From assembly GCF_900100335.1 (NCBI RefSeq), contig NZ_FNFE01000001.1:1-64000 (forward strand): a stretch of DNA of 64,000 bases, given 5' to 3'. This stretch comes from Natronorubrum texcoconense. Lineage in GTDB: Archaea > Halobacteriota > Halobacteria > Halobacteriales > Natrialbaceae. Positions 26,890 through 35,955 of this stretch are shown one piece after another. Made by a program: the position numbers and the translations under genes. Below the pieces are notes generated by a model that ran no database searches, was not told the DNA's origin, and was given only the letters and a program-made list of their open reading frames with translations. The number at the start of each line of letters is the position of its first letter. Within the stretch, counting starts at the first letter, position 1.

Positions 26890-27771
26890 TCAGTCCCGGT
26901 ACAGCCGCGCACCCTCGCCGACGTGAGTCTGATAGGCGCGGCAGTCGATACCGCTCGCCTCGAAGGCGTCGACCATCGCGCCGGCGATGTCCCGTTGCTC
27001 TTGCTGGTGACAGACCGCGAGGATACCCGGGCCGGCCCCGCTGACCGTGACGCCGGTCGCGCCTGCCTCGAGGGCGGCCTCGCGGACGTCGTCGTAGCCG
27101 TCGATCAGCGCGGTGCGCCGGGGCGTGACGATGGCGTCGTTCATGCCGCGGCCGACGAGCTCGGGATCGTCCCGGGTCATGCCGACGGTGAGCGTAGACG
27201 CGTTGCCGACGGTGTCGACGACGTCCGCGAGTTTGGCGGAGTCGGGAACGACGCCGCGCGCGTCGCGCGTCGACACGGACTGTTCTGGGAGACAAGCCAC
27301 GACGGGGATCCGCGCGTCGACCTGCGTGACGTCGTCGTCGGTGACGACGGTAAAGCCGCCCAGCAGCGACGGGGCGACGTTGTCGGCGTGGGCCTCGCCG
27401 GAGACGAGCGCCTCCCCTTCGGCGGCGATCGGGACGAGTTCCTCCCGCGAGAGGCCGCGGTCGTAGAGCGCGTTGAGCGCGACGGCCGCCGCGGCCGCGC
27501 TCGCGGCGGACGAGCCGAGCCCCGAGGAAGGGCGGACGCCCTTGTCGATCTTGATGTGGGCCGGTGCGTCGAGCGCGTCGGCGACCGCGCCGACGGTGTT
27601 CTGTTTCGGGTCCTCCGGAATGTACTGGCTGCCGGCGCCGGTGATCGAGATGCGCGTTTCCGGCGCGCGTTCGACCCGAACCACGTCGGCGGGCGTCTCG
27701 AGGGCGACACCGAAGACGTCGAAGCCACTCCCGAGGTTCGCGCTCGTCGCCGGTGCCCGCACGGTGAGCAT
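26890..27771 (-). CDS. thrB: Homoserine kinase
   Basis: A 293-residue GHMP-family kinase that phosphorylates homoserine in threonine synthesis. The start LTVRAPATSANLGSGFDVFG and the ATP loop KGVRPSSGLGSSAASAAAAA (about 82-101) are diagnostic. The third GHMP motif is seen as GVTVSGAGPGILAVCH. The ATG at 27771 begins the conserved N-terminus; an ATG nine codons upstream is less likely. No other threonine gene is nearby, as is common in haloarchaea. Confidence 0.95.
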   Translation of the reverse strand: MLTVRAPATSANLGSGFDVFGVALETPADVVRVERAPETRISITGAGSQYIPEDPKQNTVGAVADALDAPAHIKIDKGVRPSSGLGSSAASAAAAAVALNALYDRGLSREELVPIAAEGEALVSGEAHADNVAPSLLGGFTVVTDDDVTQVDARIPVVACLPEQSVSTRDARGVVPDSAKLADVVDTVGNASTLTVGMTRDDPELVGRGMNDAIVTPRRTALIDGYDDVREAALEAGATGVTVSGAGPGILAVCHQQEQRDIAGAMVDAFEASGIDCRAYQTHVGEGARLYRD

Positions 27772-28071
27772 GCCGATTGCTTCCGAGACTGCAGGCAAAA
27801 AGGTAGCGGACCGCGACGGCCCGGAAGCGCGCGATCCGCCGACGACGGTCCGATCGAATGCGAGTGACTCGAGGCGCTGGCGAATCTGTTCGCCGGATTC
27901 GACCGAAACGATCTCGCTGCCAACACCGTTCTACAGCGCTCGGAACGATCTCGTCTCAGTAACTGACGGCGAAAACAGAGAAAACGGATTCGAGACGTCT
28001 TCGATGGATCGTCGACGGTGGGCCCGTGGACGATCGGCTATCGCGATTCGGCCCGGCGCGAGAGCGGGACC
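27772..28071. other. Gene-free stretch between htr and thrB
   Basis: Both flanking genes read leftward. On the minus strand it holds T-rich runs (TTTTCTCTGTTTTCG near 27970-27985) that may end the htr transcript, and a TTTTTG stretch before thrB. No credible open frame was found. Confidence 0.4.
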
Positions 28072-31000
28072 TTATTCGTCGTCCGTGTTCCCGAACGTGA
28101 ACACGTCGTCGTCGTTCTCGACGGTGTCGTCCGCGTCGTCCTGGGTATCGGCGTTCTCGGTATCGGCCGGTACTGGCTCGGCGTCGGTTTCTGGCTCGTC
28201 GTCGGTCTCGGTATCCTCGACCGGCTTGAGCGGCTCTGCAGCGTTCTCTTCGACCGGCTCCGTAGCGCCCTCTCCGAGCGGATCGGTCGCGTCTCCGTTC
28301 GGTTCTCCTGCATCGCCCGCGAGCGGATCCGCGTCGTCGGCGGATTCGGTCTCCGGCTCGGCTGCCGGCTCGCCAGCCACGACGTCGGCGTCGCGTTCGT
28401 CGTCGATCCCGAGAATCTCTTCGGCACCCAGTTCGGTGGCGTCGCCCGATGACTCGCCGATGTTAGGCACGTGCGCATCCTGCTCGGTATCGGGTGCTGG
28501 TGCAGGTTCGGCGTCGGGTTCCGGTGCCGCCGCCGGCTCTGCATCCGTCTCCGGTGCGGGATCAGTGGATCTCCCCTCGCTGAATCCCGACTGCGACGTC
28601 GTTCCAGTCTCCTCGGCCTGGAAACCGGTCGATTGCGGCGTCTCCGAATCGCGCGTCTCGGCAGGCTCGCTCGTCTCGGGCTGGCTCGACTCGAGCGTGA
28701 TTCCTTGACCCTGCCTCTGGTCGTTCGCCTCTGGTGTCTGCTCCTCGGACGCTTCGTCGCCGGTCTCGAGACCCGGCAGATCCGGATCGTCGTCCTCGTC
28801 GAAGTCCAGTTCGAGAGCCGCGCGGTCGGCGTCGGTATCGAACCGGTCGAGCGCCTCGGAGAGCTCTGCGGCCTGCCCGGAGAGGTTCGAAGCGGACTTC
28901 GTCACTTCGGTCAGTGCGGTGGTCTGCTCTTCGGCCGCTGCGGCGACGTTCTCGGCTTCGGAGGTCGTTTCCTCGGAGACTGTCGCGGCATCGTCGACCA
29001 TCGCGACGACTTCCTGCGTCGAGGCGGCCTGCTCTTCGGTCGCCGCGGAGATTTCCTGGACACCGATGTTGGTCTCCTGTGCGAGATCGGCGATCTCCTC
29101 GAGCGCCTTCACGGCCTCTTCGACCTGTTCGCCGGCGTCTTCGATGTTCTCGCTGGTACCTGCGACTTCGTCGGCGGACTGTTCGGTCCGCTCGCGGATC
29201 GCCTCGAGGCGGTCTTCCGCCTCGTCGGCCGCTTCCGCGACGTCCTCGGAGAGGGCCTTGACTTCCTTCGCGACGACGGAGAAGCCTTCGTCGTCCTGGC
29301 CGCCCGCGGAGCGAGAGGCCTCGATGTTGGCGTTCAGCGCCAGCATGTTCGTCTGTCGAGCGATCTCGGAAATCGTCGCGATCAGCTCGTCGATCTGCTG
29401 GACCTCCTCCTCGAGCCGGCGGATCTCGTCGACCGCGCCGCCCGCTTCCGTCTCGATCTCGTTCATCGCGGCGATGGCTTCCTGGGCCGCCTGCTGACCC
29501 TCTTGGCCGGTGTCGACCGTCCGTTCCGCGATGTCTGCGACCTCGTTCGACGAGGCGGCGATCTCTTCGGTCGTCGTCGAGAGCCCGCTCATCTCCTGGT
29601 TGACCGACTGGAGCGACTCGTTCTGTCGCTCCGCACCGTCGGAAATCTCCTGGATCGACTCGGTGACCTGCTGGGAGGCGGATCGGACCTCCTCGCTCGA
29701 GGCGGTCACCTGTTCAGAGGCAGTCGCGACGTCGGTCGCGAACCGGTTGAGTTCGGCCACCGTCTGCTCGATCTCCTCGAGCATCTGGTTGAACTCGTCG
29801 GCGATCTCCGCCATCGCCTCGTTGTCGCTTTCGGCGTCCATCCGAGCGGTCAGATTACCGTCGGCGGCCGCCTCCATGACGTCGCTGTACTCGTCGGCTT
29901 TCTCCTCCAAGTGGCCGTTGATCTCTTCGACCCGCTTGCGTTCGCGTTCGGCGTCCTCGCGGGCAGCTTCGGCCTCCTCGATCTGTTCGCGGAGGGCGTC
30001 GCGCATCGAGTCGAATCCGTTGTAGAGTCGGCCGATGTTGTCGACCCGTTTGGTCTCTAAGTCGACGTCGAGGTCTCCCTCCTCCATCTTGCTCGCCTTG
30101 CCGGTGAGCCGATCGATCGAGACGGCCGTGTTCCGACCGAGCACGGCGCCGATCAGCCCGATCATGAGCACGCCGGCGAGCGTCGCGTAGATACCCCAGT
30201 CGTTGACCGTGTTGACGAACCCGTAGGCCTGGCTCTCGGGTTCGTGGGTCACGACGACCCAGTCGGTCCCCAGTACGCGCGCGGAACTGACGACGTAGTC
30301 CTCGTCGTCGCTGAAGTCGTATGCGGCGGTGTCGAAGCTCAGCGCGGAGCCAGGGACCTGATTCGTCCCGGCGCCCTCGGTTCGTGCCGGCTCGACGATG
30401 GTGTCGGCGTTCTGATCGCCGTAAGCGAGGCCGAGCGTCTCGTGGTCTTCGCCGTAGCCCTCGTTGTCGGCCATGACGTTGTTGTCACCGTCGACGACCA
30501 TCGTCGTGATCCCGTCGTCGTCGGCGAGCCGGTTCGCGTGCGCCTCGAGTTCGGCCGTGTAGACGATCGCTCTGTCGTCCGCGTTCGGGACCGACAGCAC
30601 GTAGGTCATCACGGTAACTTGCTCGTCGCCGAGTTCGCGGTCGACGGTGTAGGCGTCAGAGACCCACGGAACGCCCTCCGATTCGGCGGCTTCCTCGTAG
30701 GCTTCAGCAGGGACGCCATCGATCTCGTCGACCGTCGTCGGCTCTTCGCCCCCGGTGTCGAGGTTCGTACTCGCGAGGACCGTCTCGTCGTCGGTGTCGA
30801 CGTAACTGATCGCGTGCGTGTCCGCATCGAGATGTTCCTCCCAGTCGAGGAACCGTTCTTCGATCGCGTCCGGCTCGTCACTGGCGACGACGTCCGACCA
30901 AGCGATCACCCCGATGGTATGTTCGTTTTGTTCGTTCCACATCTGCAGGTTCTGCGCTTCCTGACTGGCGAACGACGTGTGGTCGTCCTGCACACGATCC

Positions 31001-31140
31001 TCTACCTGATTCGTGATTCCAGCGGTCGCACCGAACCCGACCAGCCCAACCCCCAGACCGAGTATCAATAGCACGATCCCGAACTTGACCGCGTATCGAC
31101 GGCGGATAGCTGATGGTACCAATCGTCGAAAGACGTCCAT
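28072..31140 (-). CDS. Halobacterial methyl-accepting transducer (Htr) with dCache-like sensor and long acidic tail
   Basis: A 1022-residue chemoreceptor. The first membrane helix is at about 19-38 and the second at about 313-333; between them lies a 270-residue external dCache-like sensor domain. HAMP follows (about 333-385), then a second HAMP-like segment and a long coiled-coil signalling region. Its hairpin tip is IARQTNMLALNANIEASR (about 590-608), the CheA/CheW contact. Residues about 780-1022 are an Asp/Glu/Pro/Ala-rich tail with no known fold. It is divergent from three solute-binding lipoproteins, which suggests detection of bound solutes at the membrane, as for BasT and CosT. The signal is unknown. 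Confidence 0.92.
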   Translation of the reverse strand: MDVFRRLVPSAIRRRYAVKFGIVLLILGLGVGLVGFGATAGITNQVEDRVQDDHTSFASQEAQNLQMWNEQNEHTIGVIAWSDVVASDEPDAIEERFLDWEEHLDADTHAISYVDTDDETVLASTNLDTGGEEPTTVDEIDGVPAEAYEEAAESEGVPWVSDAYTVDRELGDEQVTVMTYVLSVPNADDRAIVYTAELEAHANRLADDDGITTMVVDGDNNVMADNEGYGEDHETLGLAYGDQNADTIVEPARTEGAGTNQVPGSALSFDTAAYDFSDDEDYVVSSARVLGTDWVVVTHEPESQAYGFVNTVNDWGIYATLAGVLMIGLIGAVLGRNTAVSIDRLTGKASKMEEGDLDVDLETKRVDNIGRLYNGFDSMRDALREQIEEAEAAREDAERERKRVEEINGHLEEKADEYSDVMEAAADGNLTARMDAESDNEAMAEIADEFNQMLEEIEQTVAELNRFATDVATASEQVTASSEEVRSASQQVTESIQEISDGAERQNESLQSVNQEMSGLSTTTEEIAASSNEVADIAERTVDTGQEGQQAAQEAIAAMNEIETEAGGAVDEIRRLEEEVQQIDELIATISEIARQTNMLALNANIEASRSAGGQDDEGFSVVAKEVKALSEDVAEAADEAEDRLEAIRERTEQSADEVAGTSENIEDAGEQVEEAVKALEEIADLAQETNIGVQEISAATEEQAASTQEVVAMVDDAATVSEETTSEAENVAAAAEEQTTALTEVTKSASNLSGQAAELSEALDRFDTDADRAALELDFDEDDDPDLPGLETGDEASEEQTPEANDQRQGQGITLESSQPETSEPAETRDSETPQSTGFQAEETGTTSQSGFSEGRSTDPAPETDAEPAAAPEPDAEPAPAPDTEQDAHVPNIGESSGDATELGAEEILGIDDERDADVVAGEPAAEPETESADDADPLAGDAGEPNGDATDPLGEGATEPVEENAAEPLKPVEDTETDDEPETDAEPVPADTENADTQDDADDTVENDDDVFTFGNTDDE

Positions 31141-31226
31141 AGATACAGTAGGGGTGAGAGTGTCCCTACATAAATTGTCAGCCGCCGTTATCGGTGCTGA
31201 TAATCGGTTATGGAAGTGGTATTTTC

Positions 31227-31256
31227 ACCGAACGGAAAGATAGTTTCCCGTTCGGT
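31227..31256. promoter_or_regulatory. Inverted repeat between htr and the first binding-protein gene
   Basis: ACCGAACGGAAA (31227-31238) and TTTCCCGTTCGGT (31244-31256) pair over 12 bases with one bulge and a five-base loop. The site is in the 275-base divergent region, too far from either gene end to be a simple terminator, so a shared operator is likely. A second, smaller GTAGGG/CCCTAC repeat lies at 31148-31169 in the htr leader. Confidence 0.5.
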
Positions 31257-31374
31257 CGAAAAACGCTCCTGCTGTGGTGAAATTTACTCTGAGGCGTCGT
31301 ATCCGGGAACATCTTCCAATCCGTGCGATTCGTCAAAGCTGTGTTCACGCCGTTCGACCGTTGTGAGACACTCT

Positions 31375-31388
31375 CCACAACTGTTAAG
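31375..31388 (+). promoter_or_regulatory. Promoter box of first binding-protein gene
   Basis: CCACAACTGTTAAG ends 28 bases before the ATG at 31416. The same 14 bases occur at the same distance before the second paralogue, consistent with a BRE plus TATA box giving a leaderless transcript. Confidence 0.6.
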
Positions 31389-31415
31389 AAACGGAGGTCG
31401 AAATCTCGGGTTAGT

Positions 31416-32738
31416 ATGACCGAAGAGAGGTGCAGGGATGCACGTACTTTGTCGACCGCGTCTTCTACACTGGAGCGCCGGACACTCCTCAAAGCGGCAG
31501 CGGGTGGGGCGGCCGGTGTCTCGGTAGCAGGATGTCTCGATGCGTACGAAACCGTCGCCGGCTCGAGCGACGACGAGGAACCGATCACGATCGGGATACT
31601 GACGCCGGATCCGAACAGCGACTTCATCGGTCGATCGATCGAACAGGGAGTCGAACTCGCCGTCGACCAGCTCAACGACGAGGACGGCGTGCTCGGTCGA
31701 GAGATCGAGACCGTCGTCGGCGATACGAACGGCAGTCCGCTCGAGGCCCGCCGCCAGTACGATCGCCTCGTCCTCGAAGAGGGCGCAGATGTCACGATCG
31801 GAATGTTCGCGACCGAAGCGCTGCAGGGGATTATCGACAAGATCGCCGAGCAGGAGACGATCCACATCACGGCGGGCTCCGCGACGTCGTCCGTGAGCCG
31901 GCTCGTCCACGAACAGTACGACGACTACAAGTATCACTTCCGTGCCGGACCGGTCAACGACGTCACGCTGGGTGAGGTGCAACTCGACTTTCTGGACGAG
32001 ATGGGGCCCGAGATCGGGTGGGATTCGGTCGCGATGCTGGCCGAAGACTACGCCTGGAACGACGGCGTGTGGGAGACGTTCGAGGAGAGCCTGCCGACCG
32101 ACACGACCGACGTGACGATGTGGGACCGGTACTCGCCGGCGACCAACGACTTCACCGACATCTACGACGCCGTCGCGGAGTCGGGTGCGGACGCCGCCTA
32201 CATTTCGACTGCACACACCGGAACGGACGCGATACTGGACTGGGCGACGGACCAGCGAGAGTTCGCCTTCGGCGGGATCCACGTGCCGATGCAGCTTCCG
32301 GAGTACTACGGCATGGTCGGCGGCGCCTGTCGGTACGGGGTCGGGTACGCCAGCGCGACGGCGACGAGCGAGCTGACCGAGCACACCCAGCCGTTCGTCA
32401 GCGACTACGAGGCGTTCCACGACGGGAGCACACCGGTGTACACCGGCTACATCGCCTACGACGCGGTCAACCTGTTCGCCGAGGCGGTCGAACGGGCCGA
32501 CTCCCTCGACAGCGACGTCCTCGTCGAGGAACTCGAGGCCACCGAACACACCGGAACGACCGGGACGATCGAGTTCCACGATCGGGATCACCCGCACGCT
32601 CACGACGTCGTGTACGGTGAAGATAACGTCCACCCGGTTTTCTTCCAGTGGCGAGAGGACGGTGGGGAGGGAGTTCAGGAGACGATTTGGCCTCACGATC
32701 AGGCAACCGCAGACTACGTCGACCCAAGCTGGCTCTAA
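31416..32738 (+). CDS. Solute-binding lipoprotein, type I (Leu/amide-binding-like), paralogue 1
   Basis: A 440-residue periplasmic-binding-type protein. ERRTLLKAAAGGAAGVSVAG followed by Cys is a Tat lipoprotein signal. The mature domain reads ITIGILTPDPNSDFIGRSI, then VVGDTNGSPLEARRQYDRL, a family pattern of the branched-chain amino acid/amide/urea-binding group (Peripla_BP_6). It has no permease partner here. It lacks the Pro-Gln-rich insert of paralogues 2 and 3 (here ATDQREFAFGG). It is expected on the outside of the membrane, handing a solute to the divergent Htr or to a distant transporter. Confidence 0.88.
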   Translation: MTEERCRDARTLSTASSTLERRTLLKAAAGGAAGVSVAGCLDAYETVAGSSDDEEPITIGILTPDPNSDFIGRSIEQGVELAVDQLNDEDGVLGREIETVVGDTNGSPLEARRQYDRLVLEEGADVTIGMFATEALQGIIDKIAEQETIHITAGSATSSVSRLVHEQYDDYKYHFRAGPVNDVTLGEVQLDFLDEMGPEIGWDSVAMLAEDYAWNDGVWETFEESLPTDTTDVTMWDRYSPATNDFTDIYDAVAESGADAAYISTAHTGTDAILDWATDQREFAFGGIHVPMQLPEYYGMVGGACRYGVGYASATATSELTEHTQPFVSDYEAFHDGSTPVYTGYIAYDAVNLFAEAVERADSLDSDVLVEELEATEHTGTTGTIEFHDRDHPHAHDVVYGEDNVHPVFFQWREDGGEGVQETIWPHDQATADYVDPSWL

Positions 32739-32901
32739 CGCTGCGCCCCCCGTTTCCGCTACTTATTTCCATCGCGTATTGGCGATCATCGAAACTGTCG
32801 AATTAAACAGAAATAAACCGGACACCCGTTCTTTCACTTACCGATGGTGGCTACGAAGTCGACGTTCGTATACTAGTGTGAGTAAGTCACGCGGCATTCG
32901 C

Positions 32902-32915
32902 CCACAACTGTTAAG
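32902..32915 (+). promoter_or_regulatory. Promoter box of second binding-protein gene
   Basis: CCACAACTGTTAAG is identical to the box at 31375 and ends 28 bases before the ATG at 32943. Each paralogue therefore seems to have its own promoter rather than one operon promoter. Confidence 0.6.
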
Positions 32916-32942
32916 CAAGCTAGGAAATAATGACTGTTTGAT

Positions 32943-34310
32943 ATGCATGAACGAGAGTGCCATGGGAGGCAGGCGGGATCCAGGGTACGATCGAAGCCGG
33001 TAGATCGACGGACGGTTCTCAGAGCGACCGCCGGCGGCGCAACGGGGGTCGCTCTCGCAGGCTGTCTCAGTTCGTACGAGACGATTACGGGTAGCAGTAG
33101 CGACGACGAGGAGACGATCACGATCGGGATGCTGGCTCCCGAGCCCGAGAGCAACTTCGTCGGCCGCTCGATGGCCCAGGCGGCCGCGGTCGCCGTCGAC
33201 GAACTCAACGAGAACGGCGGCATCGACGGCAAGGAAGTCGAGCTGGCGGTCGGCGATACGAACGGGAGCCCGCTCGAGGCCCGTCGCCAGTACCAGCGGC
33301 TCATTCTCGAGGAAGGTGCGGATGTCACGGTCGGCATGTTTGCGAGCGAGGCGCTCGTGAACATCTTGGACGATATCGCCGAGCAGGAGACGATCCATCT
33401 CACCGCCGGCGCGGCGACCCAGATCGCGAGTCGACGGGTGCACGAGGAGTACGATCGCTACAAGTATCACTTCAGGGTCGGGCCGACGAACGACGTCGAC
33501 CTCGGTCGGGCACAGATCAACTTCATGAACGATATCGCGACCGATATCGGCTGGGAGTCGATCGCGGTGCTCGCGGAGGATTATCCGTGGGCCGACGAAC
33601 CGTGGCGCATCTATCAGGAGCAACTCGCCGACACCCCCGTCGACGTCGTGATGGACGAGCGCTATCCCCCGGCGACGAACGATTTCTCGGAGATGTACGA
33701 CGACGTCGTCGAGGCGGGCGCCGACGCGGTGTTCATCTCGACCGCACACACGGGTACCGACGCACTCCTCGACTGGTCGTATCCGAACCGTCCCGATCCC
33801 CAACCGCAGCCCCAGCCGTTCGCGTTCGGCGGGATCCACGTCCCGATGCAGTTGCCGACGTACTACGAGGACACGAACGGCGCGTGTCGGTACGGGCTGG
33901 GGTACTCGGCCGCGACGGAGGAAAGCGAAATCACCGAAGTGACGCCGCAGTTCGTCGATCGCTATTACGACACGTTCGGCACCTACCCACAGGATATGGG
34001 CTACTACACGTACGATTCGGTCGCGCTGTTCGCCGAGGCCGTCGAACGCACCGGGACGACGGAGACCGACGAACTGATCTCGGAACTCGAGGGAATCGAG
34101 TACACCGGTGCCACTGGGGCGGTCGAATTCTACGATACGGACCACGTTCACGCACACGATCGAGTGTACGACGTGGGCGACGACTCGACGGTCGGTATCT
34201 ACTTCCAGTGGCAGGAAACCGACGACGGCGAGGGCGTCAGAGAGGTTATCTGGCCCGAAACGTACGCGACCAGCGAGTACGTGACGCCACCGTGGCTCGC
34301 GGACGGCTGA
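32943..34310 (+). CDS. Solute-binding lipoprotein, type I, paralogue 2
   Basis: A 455-residue paralogue with Tat lipobox DRRTVLRATAGGATGVALAG then Cys. Shared core: ITIGMLAPEPESNFVGRSM, LAVGDTNGSPLEARRQY and FAFGGIHVPMQLPTYY. It carries a YPNRPDPQPQPQP insert before FAFGG that paralogue 1 lacks and paralogue 3 nearly repeats. So 2 and 3 probably come from the later duplication. It ends near EVIWPETYATSEYV..PPWL. The ATG at 32943 fits its promoter box. Ligand is unknown. Confidence 0.88.
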   Translation: MHERECHGRQAGSRVRSKPVDRRTVLRATAGGATGVALAGCLSSYETITGSSSDDEETITIGMLAPEPESNFVGRSMAQAAAVAVDELNENGGIDGKEVELAVGDTNGSPLEARRQYQRLILEEGADVTVGMFASEALVNILDDIAEQETIHLTAGAATQIASRRVHEEYDRYKYHFRVGPTNDVDLGRAQINFMNDIATDIGWESIAVLAEDYPWADEPWRIYQEQLADTPVDVVMDERYPPATNDFSEMYDDVVEAGADAVFISTAHTGTDALLDWSYPNRPDPQPQPQPFAFGGIHVPMQLPTYYEDTNGACRYGLGYSAATEESEITEVTPQFVDRYYDTFGTYPQDMGYYTYDSVALFAEAVERTGTTETDELISELEGIEYTGATGAVEFYDTDHVHAHDRVYDVGDDSTVGIYFQWQETDDGEGVREVIWPETYATSEYVTPPWLADG

Positions 34311-34472
34311 CGGCCACTCCGCCGCTTCCGTCTCCGTCACCCCTGTGAGTCCGTCGACGGCCGGTATCGGTCGTCGCCCTCGAGACTCGCTTTCCAGTGG
34401 CGACGCTCAAAAAATCAGTTCTGATAGTCGCTTGCCAACAATTATCATAGGCGTCTGTGAACGGGGTGCAGT

Positions 34473-35834
34473 ATGACCGGGGCCGAGGGCCACGATACGA
34501 CGGGACGGACGCACTCGAGCGCGAGCGGCGGACGGCGACGATTGAATCGGCGGACGCTGCTCAGAACGACAGGGGGGACCATCGCCGGCGTCTCCCTCGC
34601 AGGCTGTCTTAGCTCCTACGAGACGGTCGTCGGGAGCAGCGCCGAAGAGGAGTCGGTGACCATCGGGGTGTTGGCCCCGGATCCGGACAGCGACTACATC
34701 GGCCGGTCGATCGTTCGAGCCGCGGAGGTCGCCGTCAGCGAACTCAACGAGAACGGAGGTATCGACGGCCAGGACGTCGACATGGTCGTCGGCGACACGA
34801 ACGGGAGCCCGCTCGAGGCGCGTCGACAGTACCAGCGACTCCTCCTCGAGGAGGGGGCCGACGTAACGGTCGGCGTCTTCGCGAGCGAGGCGCTCATGAA
34901 CATCATGGACGACATCGCCGACCAGGAGACGATCCATCTCACCTCCGGCGCGGCGACGACGGCGGCCAGCGGACTCGTTCACGACGAGTACGACCGGTAC
35001 AAGTACCACTTCCGCGTCGGGCCGAACAACGACTCGGATCTCGGGCAGATGCAGGTCGACTTTATCGACGACATGGGCCCGGATCTCGGTTGGGAGTCCG
35101 TCGCGCTCCTTGCGGAGGACTACCAGTGGACCGAAAAGCCGTGGGAGGTCTACCAGGAGCAGCTGGCGAGTACGGGCGTCGAAATCGCCATGGAAGAGCG
35201 ATACTCTCCGGCGACGAGCGACTTCTCGGATCTCTACGACGAGGCCGAGGCGGAGGGAGCCGACGCGGTCTTCATCACGACGGCCCACACCGGGAACGAG
35301 GCGCTCCTGGACTGGTCGTACCCGAATCGACCCGACCCCCAACCCCAGCCGCGGCCGTTCGCGTTCGGCGGCATCCACGTGCCGATGCAGTTGCCGGCGT
35401 ACTACGACCTGGTCGGCGGGGCCTGTCGATACGGCGTCGGTCAGACGAGCGCGACGGCGACCAGCACGATCACCGACAAGACCCAGCCGTTCGTCACGGC
35501 CTATCAGGACGCCTTCGACGGTGCGAACCCGGTCTACACGGGCTATCACACCTACGACGCCGTCATGCTGTTCGCCCACGCGGTCGAGGAATCGGGGACG
35601 CTCGACGCCGACGACCTCGTCGGGACTATCGAGGACGCCTCGTTTACCGGCGCGGCCGGCACCGCCGAGTTCCACGACCCGAGCCACGAGTTCGCACACG
35701 ACCTCGTCTATCAGCGGGAGGATACCCTCTACTTCCAGTGGCAGGAAACCGATGACGGCGAGGGCGTCCAGGAGGTCGTCTGGCCCGAGGAGCAGGCCAC
35801 CGCCGACTACGTAACGCCGCCGTGGCTCGAGTAA
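34473..35834 (+). CDS. Solute-binding lipoprotein, type I, paralogue 3
   Basis: A 453-residue paralogue with Tat lipobox NRRTLLRTTGGTIAGVSLAG then Cys. It shares VTIGVLAPDPDSDYIGRSI, VVGDTNGSPLEARRQY, a YPNRPDPQPQPRP insert and FAFGGIHVPMQLPAYY with paralogue 2, and ends near YVTPPWLE. A CCAACAATTATCA element 26 bases before the ATG matches the position of the other two promoter boxes but not their sequence, so its control may differ. Confidence 0.88.
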   Translation: MTGAEGHDTTGRTHSSASGGRRRLNRRTLLRTTGGTIAGVSLAGCLSSYETVVGSSAEEESVTIGVLAPDPDSDYIGRSIVRAAEVAVSELNENGGIDGQDVDMVVGDTNGSPLEARRQYQRLLLEEGADVTVGVFASEALMNIMDDIADQETIHLTSGAATTAASGLVHDEYDRYKYHFRVGPNNDSDLGQMQVDFIDDMGPDLGWESVALLAEDYQWTEKPWEVYQEQLASTGVEIAMEERYSPATSDFSDLYDEAEAEGADAVFITTAHTGNEALLDWSYPNRPDPQPQPRPFAFGGIHVPMQLPAYYDLVGGACRYGVGQTSATATSTITDKTQPFVTAYQDAFDGANPVYTGYHTYDAVMLFAHAVEESGTLDADDLVGTIEDASFTGAAGTAEFHDPSHEFAHDLVYQREDTLYFQWQETDDGEGVQEVVWPEEQATADYVTPPWLE

Positions 35835-35955
35835 TTCCGCGGCAGACTGCGACGCTGAACCGGCTGTTCTCCGACGGACCGCTGTGTGTCTCGTAATGAC
35901 GGACGCGAGCGACGGCGGAAGCAGGATAACTGCGAGATCGGGGACGATCTCCGCG

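Noticed and set aside
28072-28800. Separate gene for the acidic C-terminal part of the transducer
   Set aside because: The frame is continuous with the signalling domain with no stop or start signals between them.
31284-34340. Long minus-strand frames opposite the binding-protein genes
   Set aside because: They mirror the conserved plus-strand paralogues and have no signal or domain of their own.
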